64,000 nt of DNA, taken from positions 73,737,001 to 73,801,000 of the forward strand of contig CM044312.1 in assembly GCA_024291935.2 (NCBI GenBank). Reading direction: 5' to 3'. Of this stretch, positions 25,187 to 36,551 are shown in pieces. Source of the stretch: Okapia johnstoni (lineage: Eukaryota > Chordata > Mammalia > Artiodactyla > Giraffidae). Both the position numbers and the translations under genes were made by a program. Numbering within the stretch: position 1 is the stretch's first letter; the number at the start of each line of letters is the position of its first letter. The notes beneath the pieces are model-generated. The model made no database searches. It saw only the letters and a program-made list of their open reading frames with translations, and was not told the DNA's origin.

Positions 25187-25600
25187 TTGGGTTGCCTGAA
25201 AAGTCCATTTGGGAACTTCTCTGGTGATCCAGTGGTTAAGAATCTGCCTGCCAAGGCAGGGGGTACAAGTTTGATCCCTGGTCCAGGAAGATTTCACATG
25301 CCATGGGGCAACTAAGCCCATGTGCCACACCTACTGAGCTCATGCTCTAGAGCCCGTGAGCAGCAACTGCTGAAATGTGCATGACCTGGGACCTGGGCTC
25401 TGCAACAAGAGAAGCCGCCACAATGAGAAGCAGACTACCACAACTAGAGATATCCCCTACTTGCCACAACTCGAGAAAGCCAGCATGCAGCAACCAAAAC
25501 CCATCGAAGCCAAAAAAAACCCCAACAAAACAAACAAACTAACAAAAAACCCAGTAAGTTCATTCAGGTTTTTCTATAACATTGTACAGAAAATCCCTAA
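25187..25600. mobile_element. Mariner-like remnant split by a SINE
   Basis: ttgggttgcctgaaaagtcc before the SINE and aagttcattcaggtttttct after it resemble the terminal region of ruminant mariner elements (ttgggttg...aaagttc...gggttttt). Only about 70 bp remain outside the SINE, so the family is tentative. Confidence 0.5.
25211..25555 (+). mobile_element. CHR-type (cetartiodactyl) tRNA-derived SINE
   Basis: gggaacttctctggtgatcc starts a tRNA-like head. Then come ggcaactaagcccatgtgcc, ctctagagcccgtgagcagc, caacaagagaagccgcc and an A/C-rich tail. Imperfect TSD aagtccattt / aagttcattc. Confidence 0.8.
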
Positions 25601-25988
25601 CAGCCAGCCAATCCAATAACATATCATTTATTCAAATTATATGTGTAGTAAAGAAATTATGCCTGATCTAGGATGAATAACAGGTAATAAACATGAAAGG
25701 ATACTCTCTCAGCTGTATAAATATCATCAAACAAATGTATGCTCTAGTTTTTCTAACTACCTTTTAGAATATCTTACAAGGTCTATTACTTTCATTTCCA
25801 AGTCATCATTTTTAGGAAGTACTTATTCAAAGGTTTAAGTTCTTTCTTTCACTTCATTGACTACCATAATATATAAAGATGACATTAATTCAAAGTCTGA
25901 TGAAATAATTTTTTGCTCATTGAATATTTGACCACTTTTTAAAAAGTGAAAGTTGGAAAAAATTAATAGATAATAATGAAATGCTTAC

Positions 25989-26080
25989 CTCAACTTCTTG
26001 TTCTGGATCTGGATCTCTTGCAAGAATTATATATATAAAAGCAGATGCAGGAACATTTTCAGGAACAGAGACAGAAACAC
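25989..26080 (-). pseudogene. Cadherin exon H: start of an EC repeat
   Basis: 92 bp: two bases, then 30 open codons, phase 0 at the end. It reads VSVSVPENVPASAFIYIIL followed by ARDPDPEQEVE. PEN and ARDPDPE are the two calcium-binding motifs that open an EC repeat. The acceptor is attttatag and the donor is tgag|gtaagc. Together with the last base of exon G the first codon becomes glycine, giving a smooth STGTG-VSVSVPEN junction. No lesion was seen. Confidence 0.85.
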
Positions 26081-27458
26081 CTATAAAATTATATAAACCA
26101 TGAGCAGTAATTTAAATTCAATCATTCCTTCACCATGTTTTGTTTCATAGTGGTTCCATAAATTGTCATGCTGTAAGAATTTATCCCTGTGGTAGTTTTC
26201 TTAATGATATTTATTTCAGAGAAAAAAGATCAGAAATAATTTTTCAACTAACATTCATTTTAAGAAAACCAACATAAAAATACCAGTTTCATATTTCTAC
26301 ATTTAAATTTTGAGCTAGTGTGTGGTATAGGATATAACTGCTCAGTGCCTGGCACAAAGTCAGTGACCATTAAGATATGCTTTCAACTCTGATTCCTTTG
26401 TTAGATAATTGGTCTTTTATCTCTTTTCACAATAAGGTACAAGAAATAGAGCAAAAGCTGTGGAGTCAGGAAAAAAAGAGTGTTGAATTTCTAATCCGTT
26501 AATATTCTTTTCTATAATAGGGTAAGATATATTTTAAACCTTAGAGTAGTTCTGAAGATTAAATATTATACATAATGCATCTCACAAGTGCTCAATAAAA
26601 GTTACTTTCCTTTCTTCAACCACTGCTGCTTATCTTTCTTTCAGTGTTACCAGTTGTTATTCTGTCTCACCTCAAAACCAAATTACACAAACACACACAC
26701 ATTAGACCATAGGAATTTTTTTCACCTGTTGTATGATTCTACAAATGATACTCTTTTAAAATTATTCCTGCTTTCTGGGCTCTTGAATATTGAATATAGT
26801 CTATAAACTAGACTAGGAAGTCCTGAAAAAGCCTCATGCAATTTGATTATTTCTAAGAATGTAATGGAACAATTGTTATGTGAACAGGTCTTGCTTATTT
26901 TGAACTCATTGTTTCAAACTCGACATGTAAACGGATTCCCTAATTTAGTGGTTTGCTCTAGTTAATTAAGGCCATTGGATACCTTATCTTAAGAAATCTC
27001 ACAGAGAGCTGCAGATTTACACTATGTTAGATAGAATTTTATTTTCTGCTACTTCTCTGTCACAAGGTCCATGAACCCACATGATGGAAGAGAAGAGAAT
27101 CTTGATCTTGATCCTGCCAAAGCAGTTTATGCTGGTTAAGCCAAGTCTGTGATAGAAATTGGGTCAGAATGACCTCCTTGTGGTCCATGTGTATCTTTTT
27201 AAAGCTTTCCATGATTTGGGGAGACCAGAAGAGTAAATCATGAAGAACATCAGTTTGATTGTCTCAAAGTGATCCAAAAGATAAAGTTTTTATAAACACG
27301 AGGCCTATAAGGTGATTCATTGCCAAGGCCTACTAGGAGGTTTTTCTTTCTTAGGTTTATCATCTATGAACAAGCCCCTTTAACACAAATTCTTATTTCA
27401 GATAGATTTATGACATACCAGAATATATGTTTTAGGTCAAAGTAAGAAGTGTGTGTGT

Positions 27459-27495
<37 letters not shown>

Positions 27496-28729
27496 TACAT
27501 GTGTGTTCTGGAAAATTTCCATTTCTTAAAGGGTGATATTTCTAAAAAAATGGAGAAATGAAAACAATGGCTGTGTGAAATGAAAACAAAGCAATAATGG
27601 ACAGGAATTAAAAAAAAAAAAAGCAAAAACAAACTGTTTTAATAAAGCTTGCTACGTTCCATTTACCCTCAACTTTATTATCCTCTCATTGTTTCCTAGC
27701 TAACTGGATAGTTTCTCCTAAGAGAAACAGCTAGAGAAAGAAAAGGAGTCAGAACAGAGAAGACAGAAACAGGAGAGAGGGTTCGACTATAATATACAAG
27801 TAAGCAAGTAAGATTAAAGATACATGCAGGAAAAGAATGGAGAGAGTAACTAGCAGAACAGATATAATTAACGAGTTGAATTGACCAAACCAAATTCAAA
27901 CCAAGCCAACTTGGATTTTCTGAGATCCTACTATGTACAAAGTCTCAGGTATTAATGCATTTAAATGTTTAAAAGTTTTATTTTCAGGAGATCTTTATGA
28001 AAAACATAAACACATATAAAGATAAAGTCAGAAAACAGTGAAGTTGTGATTGGTTTGGTGCTATTGAAAACATAATTCATTTTCTTATGCATGACAGTAT
28101 ACTGATTTTAATTAACATATTATGAATATTTTTTAATGGGTGAAATTTTTAAGATGAAGTACACTTGGCAAAATTTTAACTTATACCAAGCTTTTCAGGA
28201 ACATCTCTTTTACTCCTACTGAAGGGTTTCTCCATATATAACTTTAAATATCTATTCTATTGCAATTTATATAATTGAAAACCTATTTTAAGCAACTACT
28301 CTTTTGGGAGCAAAAATATTAGATGAGATAGCTACAAACAATTAGGAGCATGATGGTGATTATTCAAGAAGTTGAAATTTATAACCAGAGCTAGAGTTTT
28401 AACTTGAGAAACATTTAAAAATTAGCAATAGATAATATTTTTAAAAATATTTTTGCAATAAAGAATAGTTTTGTAACTATACAAAAATCGGGATAAATAT
28501 GATCATATATATAAAATGATATTTACAGTTATTGGCTAATATCACATAGCATTGTATTCAACATAATTAAGAAAACTTTTTACAATTTATTTCATCTCAT
28601 GCTTTTTATTTTTTGTAAAGACAATTTTTAATTGCTAGGTAACATTTCATCAAATGGATATACTATCTTTTAACCAATTTCCTGTTGTTAGACATTTTGT
28701 TTCTTTCAAATGTTGCCATTTTTTAGTCA
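26081..28729. other. Intronic sequence without a recognised gene
   Basis: Only the dinucleotide repeat at 27449-27491 stands out. Confidence 0.45.
27449..27491. repeat. (GT)n(AC)n microsatellite
   Basis: About six GT units are followed directly by about fifteen AC units, giving a self-complementary junction at about 27460. Confidence 0.95.
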
Positions 28730-28927
28730 CTAAGTCATGTCCGACTCTTTTGCAACCCCATGAACTGTATGTAGCCCACCATGTTCCTCTGTCTGTGGGA
28801 TTTACCAGGCAATAATAGAGTGGTTTGCAATTCCCTTCTCCAAGGGATATTCCCAACTCAGGGATCAAACCCACATCCCCTGCATTGTAGGCTGATTCTT
28901 TACTGCTGAGCCACCAGAGAAACCCCT
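28730..28927 (-). mobile_element. Bov-tA-type SINE
   Basis: Antisense SINE from tagtcactaagtcatgtccg to ctgagccaccagagaaaccc. Confidence 0.85.
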
Positions 28928-29299
28928 CTTTACACATGCTTTCATTTTATTTTACATGTTGTCATATCTTTGTATTTGGGACATTGTTTTGTGTGGCTTA
29001 AAAAGAACCTGAAACACTTTATACATGTTTGAGGATGAAAAAATAAACATTAAGATATTATGTTGCTAAAAATTTTGCCAATAAACCTTGAATACATGTC
29101 TAATTCTGTAAAAATAAACCAAGAAACAAAAATAATGAAATGAATATAATAATTTTAATACTCTTTATAAGCAAGTTACTAAAGAGTATTTTAGATTGCT
29201 AATCAAAATTTTGCTTTCTGAAGTGTTAGTTTCTTTTTTATTGAATTATAGTTGCTGTATAGTATTATATGTTAAAGGTATATAATATAGTGACTCATA

Positions 29300-29513
29300 G
29301 GCTTCCCAGGTAGCTCAGTGGTAAAGAATCCACCTGCCAATGCAAGAGACAGGAGATGTGGGTTTGATCCCTGGGTCAGGAAGATCCCATGAAGTAGGAA
29401 GTGGAAACCCACACTCCAGTATTCTTGCCTGGAAAATTCCATGGAAAGAGAATAATGGTGGGCTACAGTCCATGGGGTCACAAAGAGTTGGAGACAACTG
29501 AGTTACTGAACAT
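29300..29513 (+). mobile_element. Bov-tA-type SINE inside L1
   Basis: ggcttcccaggtagctcagt head, ccactccagtattcttgcc-like middle with a changed base, and ttggagacaactgagttact tail. Confidence 0.85.
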
Positions 29514-29710
29514 AAACGCATGCATTTCATTTATAGTTATTATAAAATATTCGCTCTATTTTCCATGTTGTATAATGTATTCTTGTAGCTTCTTTTATAC
29601 CTACTAATTTGTTCCCATAAATCCCTTCCCTTTATATTGTCTCCTCTCTAACTGCACTCTTCCCACTTGTAGACACTAGTCTGTGAGTCTGCTTCTTTTT
29701 CATTATATTC

Positions 29711-30582
29711 ACTCAGTTCAATTCAGTTGCTCAGTAGTGTCTGACTCTTTGAGAACCCATGAACCGCAGCACGCCAGGCCTCCCTGTCCATCACCAACTC
29801 CCAAAGTCCACCCAAACCCATGTCCATTGAGTGGTGATGCCATCCAACCATCTCTTCCTCTGTCGTTCCGTTCTCATCCTGCCCTCAATCTTTCCCAGCA
29901 TCAGGGTCTTTTCAAATGAGTCAGTTCTTCGCATCAGATGGCCAAAGTATTGGAGTTTCAGCTTCAACATCAGTCCTTCCAATGAACACCCAGGACTGAT
30001 CTCCATTAGTATGGACTGGTTGGATCTCCTTGCAGTCCAAGGGACACTTAAGAGTCTTCTCCAACACCACAATTCAAAAGCATCAATTCTTCGGCACTCA
30101 GCTCTCTTTATAGTCCAACTCTCACATCCATACTTGACTACTGGAAAAACCATAGCCTTGACTAGATGGACCTTTGTGGACAAAGTAATGTCTCTGCTTT
30201 CTAATATGCTGTCTCTAGGGTGGTCATAACTTTCCTTCCAAGGAGTAAGCGTCTTTTAATTTCAGGGCTGCAATCACCATCTGCAGTGATTTTGGGGCCC
30301 AGAAAAATAAAGTCAGCCACTGTTTGCACTGTTTCCCCATCTATTTGCCATGAAGTGATGGGACCGGATGCCATGATCTTAGTTTTCTGAATGTTGAGCT
30401 TTAAGCCAACTTTTTCACTCTCTTCTTTCACTTTCATCAAGAGGCTCTTTAGTTCTTCACTTTCTGCCTAAGGATGGTGTCATCTGCATATCTGAGGTGA
30501 TTGATATTTCTCCCGGCAATCTTGATTCCAGCTTGTGCTTCTTCCAGCCCAGCGTTTCTCATGATGTACTCTGCATATAAGT
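29711..30582 (-). mobile_element. BovB LINE inside L1, 5'-truncated
   Basis: The tail ctcagttcaattcagttgct leads to RT C-terminal frames on the minus strand: LVKAMVFPVVKYGCESWTIK (30183-29791), LKLNIQKTKIMASGP (30440-30201) and the YADD region near 30470, which is frameshifted. Confidence 0.9.
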
Positions 30583-31048
30583 TCTAGTTTGCTGTTTTTT
30601 TTTCCAGTTCCACATTGTCATATTATACAATGTTTGTCTTTTTCAGTCTGACTTATTTCACCTAACACAATGCCCTCCAAGTCCATCCATATTGCTGTAA
30701 ATGTAAAAATCCTTTCTTTTTTATGTCTGAGTAGTATTGCATTGTGTTAATTTGTTTATACCTTAGTCAGCACTGCCTTTTCCCCTAATTATCTTAAGTC
30801 TTGGTCAATTTAGAAGATGGAAGTTATATTTTATAATATTGATTTTTACATATGTTAATATTGTGAAGCTGCCTGTTAACATCATATGTTATGATAAACT
30901 TAAAATAAGTTTGTAACTATTCCTATGTCCAGTCTGCCACATAAATAAACAATTATTTCAATGTTATTTTAAATCACACCAACTCTAATTTTTTTTCTTT
31001 TCTCTTTCATTTCATGAATGTTATCAATAAAATAGACTTGTAGTATAC

Positions 31049-31201
31049 CTGTTCCTGTTGAAAAACTTGGGTCACAGACAATAGGATCATCTACATCCTC
31101 CAAAAAAATGAAAGCACATAAGTACTGGTATTATTCTCATCTATGGCCTCAATTTCCAAAGAGTAGGTTTTAGGATTATCTGGGTTGTCAAGATTCAAAG
31201 G
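31049..31201 (-). pseudogene. Cadherin exon G: C-terminal half of an EC repeat, frameshifted
   Basis: 153 bp. The first part reads PLNLDNPDNPKTYSLEIEA then IDENNTSTYVLS. The second part reads EDVDDPIVCDPSFSTGT in another frame, with the switch in or near a run of seven T. Staying in the first frame hits a stop within a few codons. LNLDNPDNPKTY corresponds to the LDYE-to-Y region of EC repeats, and EDVDDPIVC to the linker, again with a cysteine and a D-P-x-F-S segment as in exon B. Recognisable coding (ITLLQ) seems to continue upstream of the only nearby AG, so the original acceptor may also be lost. The donor acag|gtatac is intact and joins the next exon in phase. Confidence 0.8.
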
Positions 31202-31654
31202 CTGAAGAAGAGTAATTAAGTAATGAAAAGAAATAAAGAAAAATTACCAAAGCCAAATAATTAAGCATATGTTAATTTATTCAAATTGATGGCAGTTTAA
31301 TTCATTTAATAGTGTATACTTTTAGTGAATAAGAAAAGTGATGTTTAGCAGTTCTATATTCAATGAACATATTTGTTTAAGAATGCTCACTTGTTTTATA
31401 CTTACCTTTAAAATATAATTTAATATTAAGAAATGATTTTATCATATTGTTATCCAAATCTCTAAATTTTAATTTATGGATTTATCAAGCACAGGTAGCA
31501 TCTGTACTTTAAAATACTAGATTATAATATTTTATTTTAGTTACAGTAATAAAATTTTATTATTTTTTTGAGCCTGAAAAAACTATGTTAAAATCCTAAT
31601 CATGTATTGTCACTGCCATCTCACTTAACTTATTCCTTTTTAAAAAATTATGAG

Positions 31655-31925
31655 ACTATAAATGGCTTCTAATTTTTTATTAGTTTCAGGTGTACAGAAA
31701 AGTAAATCAGTTATACATATACATATATCCATCTTTTTAAGATTTTTCCCATATAGGCCAGTACAGAGTATTGAGTAGTATTCTCTGTTCTGTAGTAGGT
31801 CCTTGTTAGTTATCTATTTTATATGTAATAGTGTTTACATGTCAATCCCAATCTCCCAATTTATACCTTTTCCCTTTACCCCTTGATAATAATAAGTTTG
31901 TTTCTATATCTGCTTGTGTGTTCCG
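31655..31925 (-). mobile_element. L1 3' UTR fragment
   Basis: Antisense: ttagtttcaggtgtacagaa, aggtccttgttagttatcta and cctttaccccttgataataa are typical of mammalian L1 3' ends. Confidence 0.7.
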
Positions 31926-32535
31926 GTCTACCCTTAATCTCCTCTACTTTATATCCATCTTCCCTCCTTATTTCTGGGCTTGTGAACCTCAAGCTCCCTG
32001 ATTCAGACAGAGAGAGAACAGTCTTACACAGTCTGCTTAAGAAACTCTCAGAGTGGTGTTGCTGATGGTGTTTTTTTTCCTCTGGTTGAATGCTGGACAG
32101 TTAAATCAAGTACTATGACAAGCCATAAGAAAGCAGTATCTTGGAGTGGTAATTCTGTCCACATATATAGGAATATATCCATAATCAAGTATTCAAAATA
32201 TAATTGTTCAGGAAAAGTTCTGATTTTCTCAAGAGAAATTAAGGAATTAGATATGACTTATCTGTCCTATATTCTACAGAGATTTCACAGAAATATTGTA
32301 TTGATTGCTTCTGTAAGCCAATAGCCAGTTATAAAAATAAGTTATTAGGATAGTCACTATTTCACAAGGAGGAAAATAGCAACTGTGAAATACCACACAT
32401 TTTTGGTGTTTCCTTCTCCATATTTAATCTAATTTTGAAAGAGTAGTTTTACTAGGCCAATTTCTAAAGGAAATGCAGAGATTAGATAGTGAATGCTTAA
32501 ATAAAGAAAGCTAAAAGTATGTATCTAAAACTTAC

Positions 32536-32721
32536 AAGAGTCCAAAACAAACTTTTCCTGCTGTGTTCTAAAGGAATAAGTGATGCTGTTGTCTTCATCT
32601 AAATCTGTTGCTTTTACTCTTGCTATAATTTCTCCAACAAGGTTTTTTCCAGTGACATTAATAGAATTCAGAAGAAATGGTCTACCAAATATGGTGATCA
32701 AAAGATGTTGCAAATGCAAAT
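32536..32721 (-). pseudogene. Cadherin exon F: N-terminal half of an EC repeat
   Basis: A block of about 186 bp whose clear part reads SINVTGKNLVGEIIARVKA followed by TDLDEDNSITYSF and ends EKFVLDS. VKATDLDEDN is a textbook EC calcium-binding segment, and SITYSF matches the L-x-Y-S strand. The donor actctt|gtaagt is strong. The proposed acceptor (acatacag) is less secure. The frame that carries the motif needs two bases from the previous exon's codon, while exon E leaves two bases and needs only one, so either the acceptor is misplaced or a further small length change exists near the start. Confidence 0.75.
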
Positions 32722-34512
32722 CTGTATGTACATACCTGCCTAGTTCTTATAACTTGCAAACAATCTTTTGGATTTGTAATAGTACTACGTTCATCATGTC
32801 AAGAATTTGACTTCCAAAGGTAATCAAATGTTAAGAAAATCCTTTTCTGGCAGTAAGTTGTATAATCTTTGCATAAGCAATAATTTTTAATCATTTAGTC
32901 TCTGGAATCATGACAGACATCAAAGATAATCATGACATCAAAGATATAAAGCTGAAAGACAGATTGAAATAGTGCACCTTTATTATTCCAAATATCAAAT
33001 GTATGGAACAGTTGGCAACTGAATGTAAGGGATTAAATATTTTCATTTTCATCTTGTTATCTGGTATGTTGAAATGATTTCCAAAGTCATAACTTATTAA
33101 AGCAAGTTATCAGGACATTTATTTTAAATTTATTGTTCATCTATTTAAAGTATAGGTCAAATCCCTGATCAATTTCTAGAACATTTCTGAAACTTAAATT
33201 TCTTTCTTATTAAACCTTCCGTTCAAGCATCAGACATTTATCAATAACCTACAGTATATTATTCCAATTTATACACATAATAAGCTGGTTTCTGCTTATT
33301 AGATCTCATTGCTAGTGGTGAACACATATATAAATAACTACAGTACTGTGTAATAGATACCATAACTTTGCTGCATATTTTAAAGGAAAGGAAAGTCTAA
33401 ATCTGAGGTCAGAAGAAAAGTTCAGTGGGATTAAAGGAAAAAGGAGGTGAGTGGGTGAGGCCATTCCTCTGAGCAACTTTCTTGACCACCACAATCTAAT
33501 GTGGTTTCTCCTTTACAATGTGATTTCTCCCTTTACCATAGTATAATATAACTCACAATATCTACATCTGTACCACTTTGAATCATTTTCTTTTCTGTTT
33601 CATTAATTGTGATTTAATATACTATGTCTCTTAAGAAATGAAAACAATATTTTTTGGCCATACCAATATTTTTATAATTTTGATATTGCTTATAATATCT
33701 AACATTGAAATCTACTAAGCAAGTAAAATAAATTTATGCTTATAAAAAGCATGCAGGTGACAAAAATTATTTTAAAAATTGATAGCACCTCTAGCCCAAA
33801 TGTAGGTAGGCAGATAGGGTAACTATCCCCAGAAATAAGAGAAAAGCTAAGAAATAAAAGCTCCATATTTGCTTTTATTGTTCAGGTAATATAAAAATGA
33901 ATTTGAGGACTGAGACAATGTAACTCTTCTTAGTCATCTGTAGAGATATAACTTAGGGGTAGAAGTAAAATAATTCAAATATTGCAATGTTTCTTTTCCT
34001 CTTCATCAATCTAAAAAGTATTTAATTTTGCTTAGATTATAGTAATATATTTAGTTACAACACTTTGACAGATAGAAAAACATCTAACAGTCATTCATAA
34101 TCTGAAAATGTTTTTGAAAGCTACAATTATACCTCAAAGTATGGAAGTTAAGTAGTTTAAATTAAACATTTAAAACTACATTTTAAGGTATACTTTTCCT
34201 ATAATTTAAAATTAACAAATAACAACAAGACAACAATACAAAACTTTTGCAGAAGAAAACTGAAAGACACGCAAAAGTGCTTTCACCATATTACAATATT
34301 GTTCACTTCTATATTTATTTTCCAATATTTTATAAAATGTATTTTACTTTATATTGCTACATATATCAAATTTTATATAGTAATATATTTTAATATAACC
34401 CTATAATTATTTCTATGTAGTTACATAATCATTATTATTATTATTTATAATATATATGAAAAGTTTAGTTAGCAATTCTCTTATGGTTACACTTTAAAAT
34501 AAATATACTTAC
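32722..34512. other. Intron between cadherin exons E and F
   Basis: Unique-looking AT-rich sequence; no repeat recognised. Confidence 0.5.
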
Positions 34513-34616
34513 TCAAATTGAGGTTTCTCATCATTTATGTTTCTTATTGTGATAATCAGTGTCCCTTGACAGAACAGACCTGTTGAATATGTTGCTCTCA
34601 GTGTGAGCTGGAAAAC
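34513..34616 (-). pseudogene. Cadherin exon E: end of an EC repeat with NINDE linker
   Basis: 104 bp, 34 codons plus two bases, open. It encodes VFQLTLRATYSTGLF, CQGTLIITIRNINDEKPQF. LTLRAT and the closing NINDEKPQF match the last strands and the calcium-binding linker of EC repeats, with NINDE standing for the usual DxNDN. The acceptor is ctcttttccag and the donor is tttga|gtaagt, a strong consensus. It continues exon D without a phase break. Confidence 0.85.
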
Positions 34617-36428
34617 CTGGAAAAGAGTTTAAAAAAAAAATTATACTATTTAGTAATACATATATATCTTTATAATATGTCTCCTGTTAGGTTTTTGTTG
34701 TAGTATTCTCCAGTTAGATATAGACTTATTTTTCTCCTAGGCAATTAAAAGAAATGCATGTGCTTTCTCAGTTAATTAGGTTAATTGTATATTTCAAAAT
34801 AGCTTCATTTCATATGCCATTAAACCTCACTCAAATGTGTAGCTAGCTGTATGCCTAGATATAGATGAAATTGAACAAAAAAGATGATGGATGAATCACA
34901 GAGTCAGTTATTAACTAAAAGTACAATGCACTTAAAATAGTCACAAAGCAAGTTGTTTAATTCTAACTCCTGGAAACAGAACTGAGTTACTCTTTGGGAT
35001 CAAGAACAGGAGATAACTTCTAAGAATGTCATCAGATCTCAAATATTTTCCTGATTATCCTGTCACACATCTTACCCTTTAGACATTATTTGTTCAGACA
35101 TATAATAAGTGTTCTTTTGAAAAGAAAAAAAGCACTCCTGAGGCAATAAGGTATCCATTATACTTTTCTTAAGCAAACATTAAATGAGCCCTTACAAAGT
35201 ACAAGAGCATGTGCTGAGTGAGGAGTTGTCAATGATTGTTCTTAAATCTCTTGGATAGGTACTAACATATAAATGTCATAAAATTAATTGGTTAGTTACA
35301 TAGTAGAAAGATGAAGTAGGTCTTAAAGGACTTACTAGACGGTTTGGTTGAATATGAGAGTCAAGGCAAGCAAGGGAAGTGAGGTAGGGAATGAGCACAA
35401 GTATGGAGCTCAACTGCTTAATAGCTCGTATGTACAATCTTTCATTTTTCTTACCTAATTTGAACCTCATATTGTAGTCCTAAAACTCAAATCACTTAAA
35501 AGGTATGTATCATTGGCTTCTCCATCCTTCTGTGACATTTAACATCTCCAAATTGAAATGGAAATCATTGGCTTTCTTCTACCCTTTGTATTCTTTGGGC
35601 TGGAAGGTTGCAATTATCTTGTTATTAATACCTCCTTCTCCTAAATATCTATTCAGCAGCAAATTTCCTATTTTTTCTATAAATTCTTGCATTTGCTCTC
35701 TATGACTATTTTCTCAACCATATTATTTAAATAATACATGTGGAGGATTTCTGAAAATGAAAATGTTTTACCAATGCCAAGAATAATAATTTATCCCTAA
35801 TTTCTCAAATTTCACACTCCATTTCTGTGTGCACAGGGTATCACAATAGCCATCTAGCTATTTCCTTTCCAGTCAATTGTTCCTACTAATTACATCATTC
35901 TCTACTCAGAAAAATCTTCCTAATAATGCTTTGCTTATTTTTCTCATGGAAATATCAGATTTTGTTCCTTCTTTCCTACCATATTAGTGTCAGATTCATC
36001 TATAAAGTTAATACATCATTTTTCCTTGGGCTACCTGTGTGTTTTGCCATTCTAAGTGGGATAGGGTATGAACATTCAATAAGAAACTTGTTTCAATAAG
36101 AAGTTTGACTTTTAATTTTTTTTTCCATCTGTGATGTTCAGAATAAATGTTAATGTATTGATTTAACTTTACCTAATTAGAAAGCTATTTAAAGTCTTTT
36201 TTTATGAAACTTCTTTAGCTAGATCTAAAAAAAAAAAATAAGACATGACCTCTATCCTTTCATATCTGCAAAGACTGGATCTTGATATTTGGTTAGCTGC
36301 ATAATCCTTATTAATGGATCACATATTATTACTCTTCCTTTAAAATAATAGTGTGTTTAATTTTTCAGGCAGAGTTCAGAGTTACGAATAATCTTGTCAC
36401 TCTGTAGAATAATAAAAATATTAATTAC
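34617..36428. other. Intron between cadherin exons D and E
   Basis: No repeat or other coding block recognised. Confidence 0.5.
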
Positions 36429-36551
36429 ATGATATCCAGAATCAAAGTCCAAGGGATCATTACCTCTCATGCTAACAATGCCCATTATAGAATCTACTCC
36501 AAAAGAATTTGCTCCTTGCTTTAGTCCAGATAACTGTGTCTCAATGGAGTA
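36429..36551 (-). pseudogene. Cadherin exon D: middle of an EC repeat
   Basis: Exactly 41 codons (123 bp), open, phase 0 at both ends. It includes YSIETQLSGLKQ, SFGVDSIMGIVSMRG and DPLDFDSGYH, the usual order of an EC repeat: Y-S-I strand, F-x-V-D-S, G-I-V, then LDFD in place of LDYE. The acceptor is tttttctag and the donor is tcat|gtaatt. It joins the next exon at 34513-34616 so that GYH is followed by VFQLTLRA, a seamless EC reading. No lesion was seen. Confidence 0.85.

Larger units (their letters stand above)
29225..30765 (-). mobile_element. Old L1 3' region, split by a SINE and a BovB
   Basis: Antisense L1 3' sequence in three pieces: 29225-29299 (attgaattatagttgctgta), 29514-29710 (accctcca-type 3' UTR with cactagtctgtgagtctgc) and 30583-30765 (ccaagtccatccatattgct, ttttatgtctgagtagtatt). 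The intervening elements inserted later. Confidence 0.75.

Noticed and set aside
27696..27899. 67-codon minus-strand frame
   Set aside because: No motif, no splice borders matching the cadherin series, and atypical residues.
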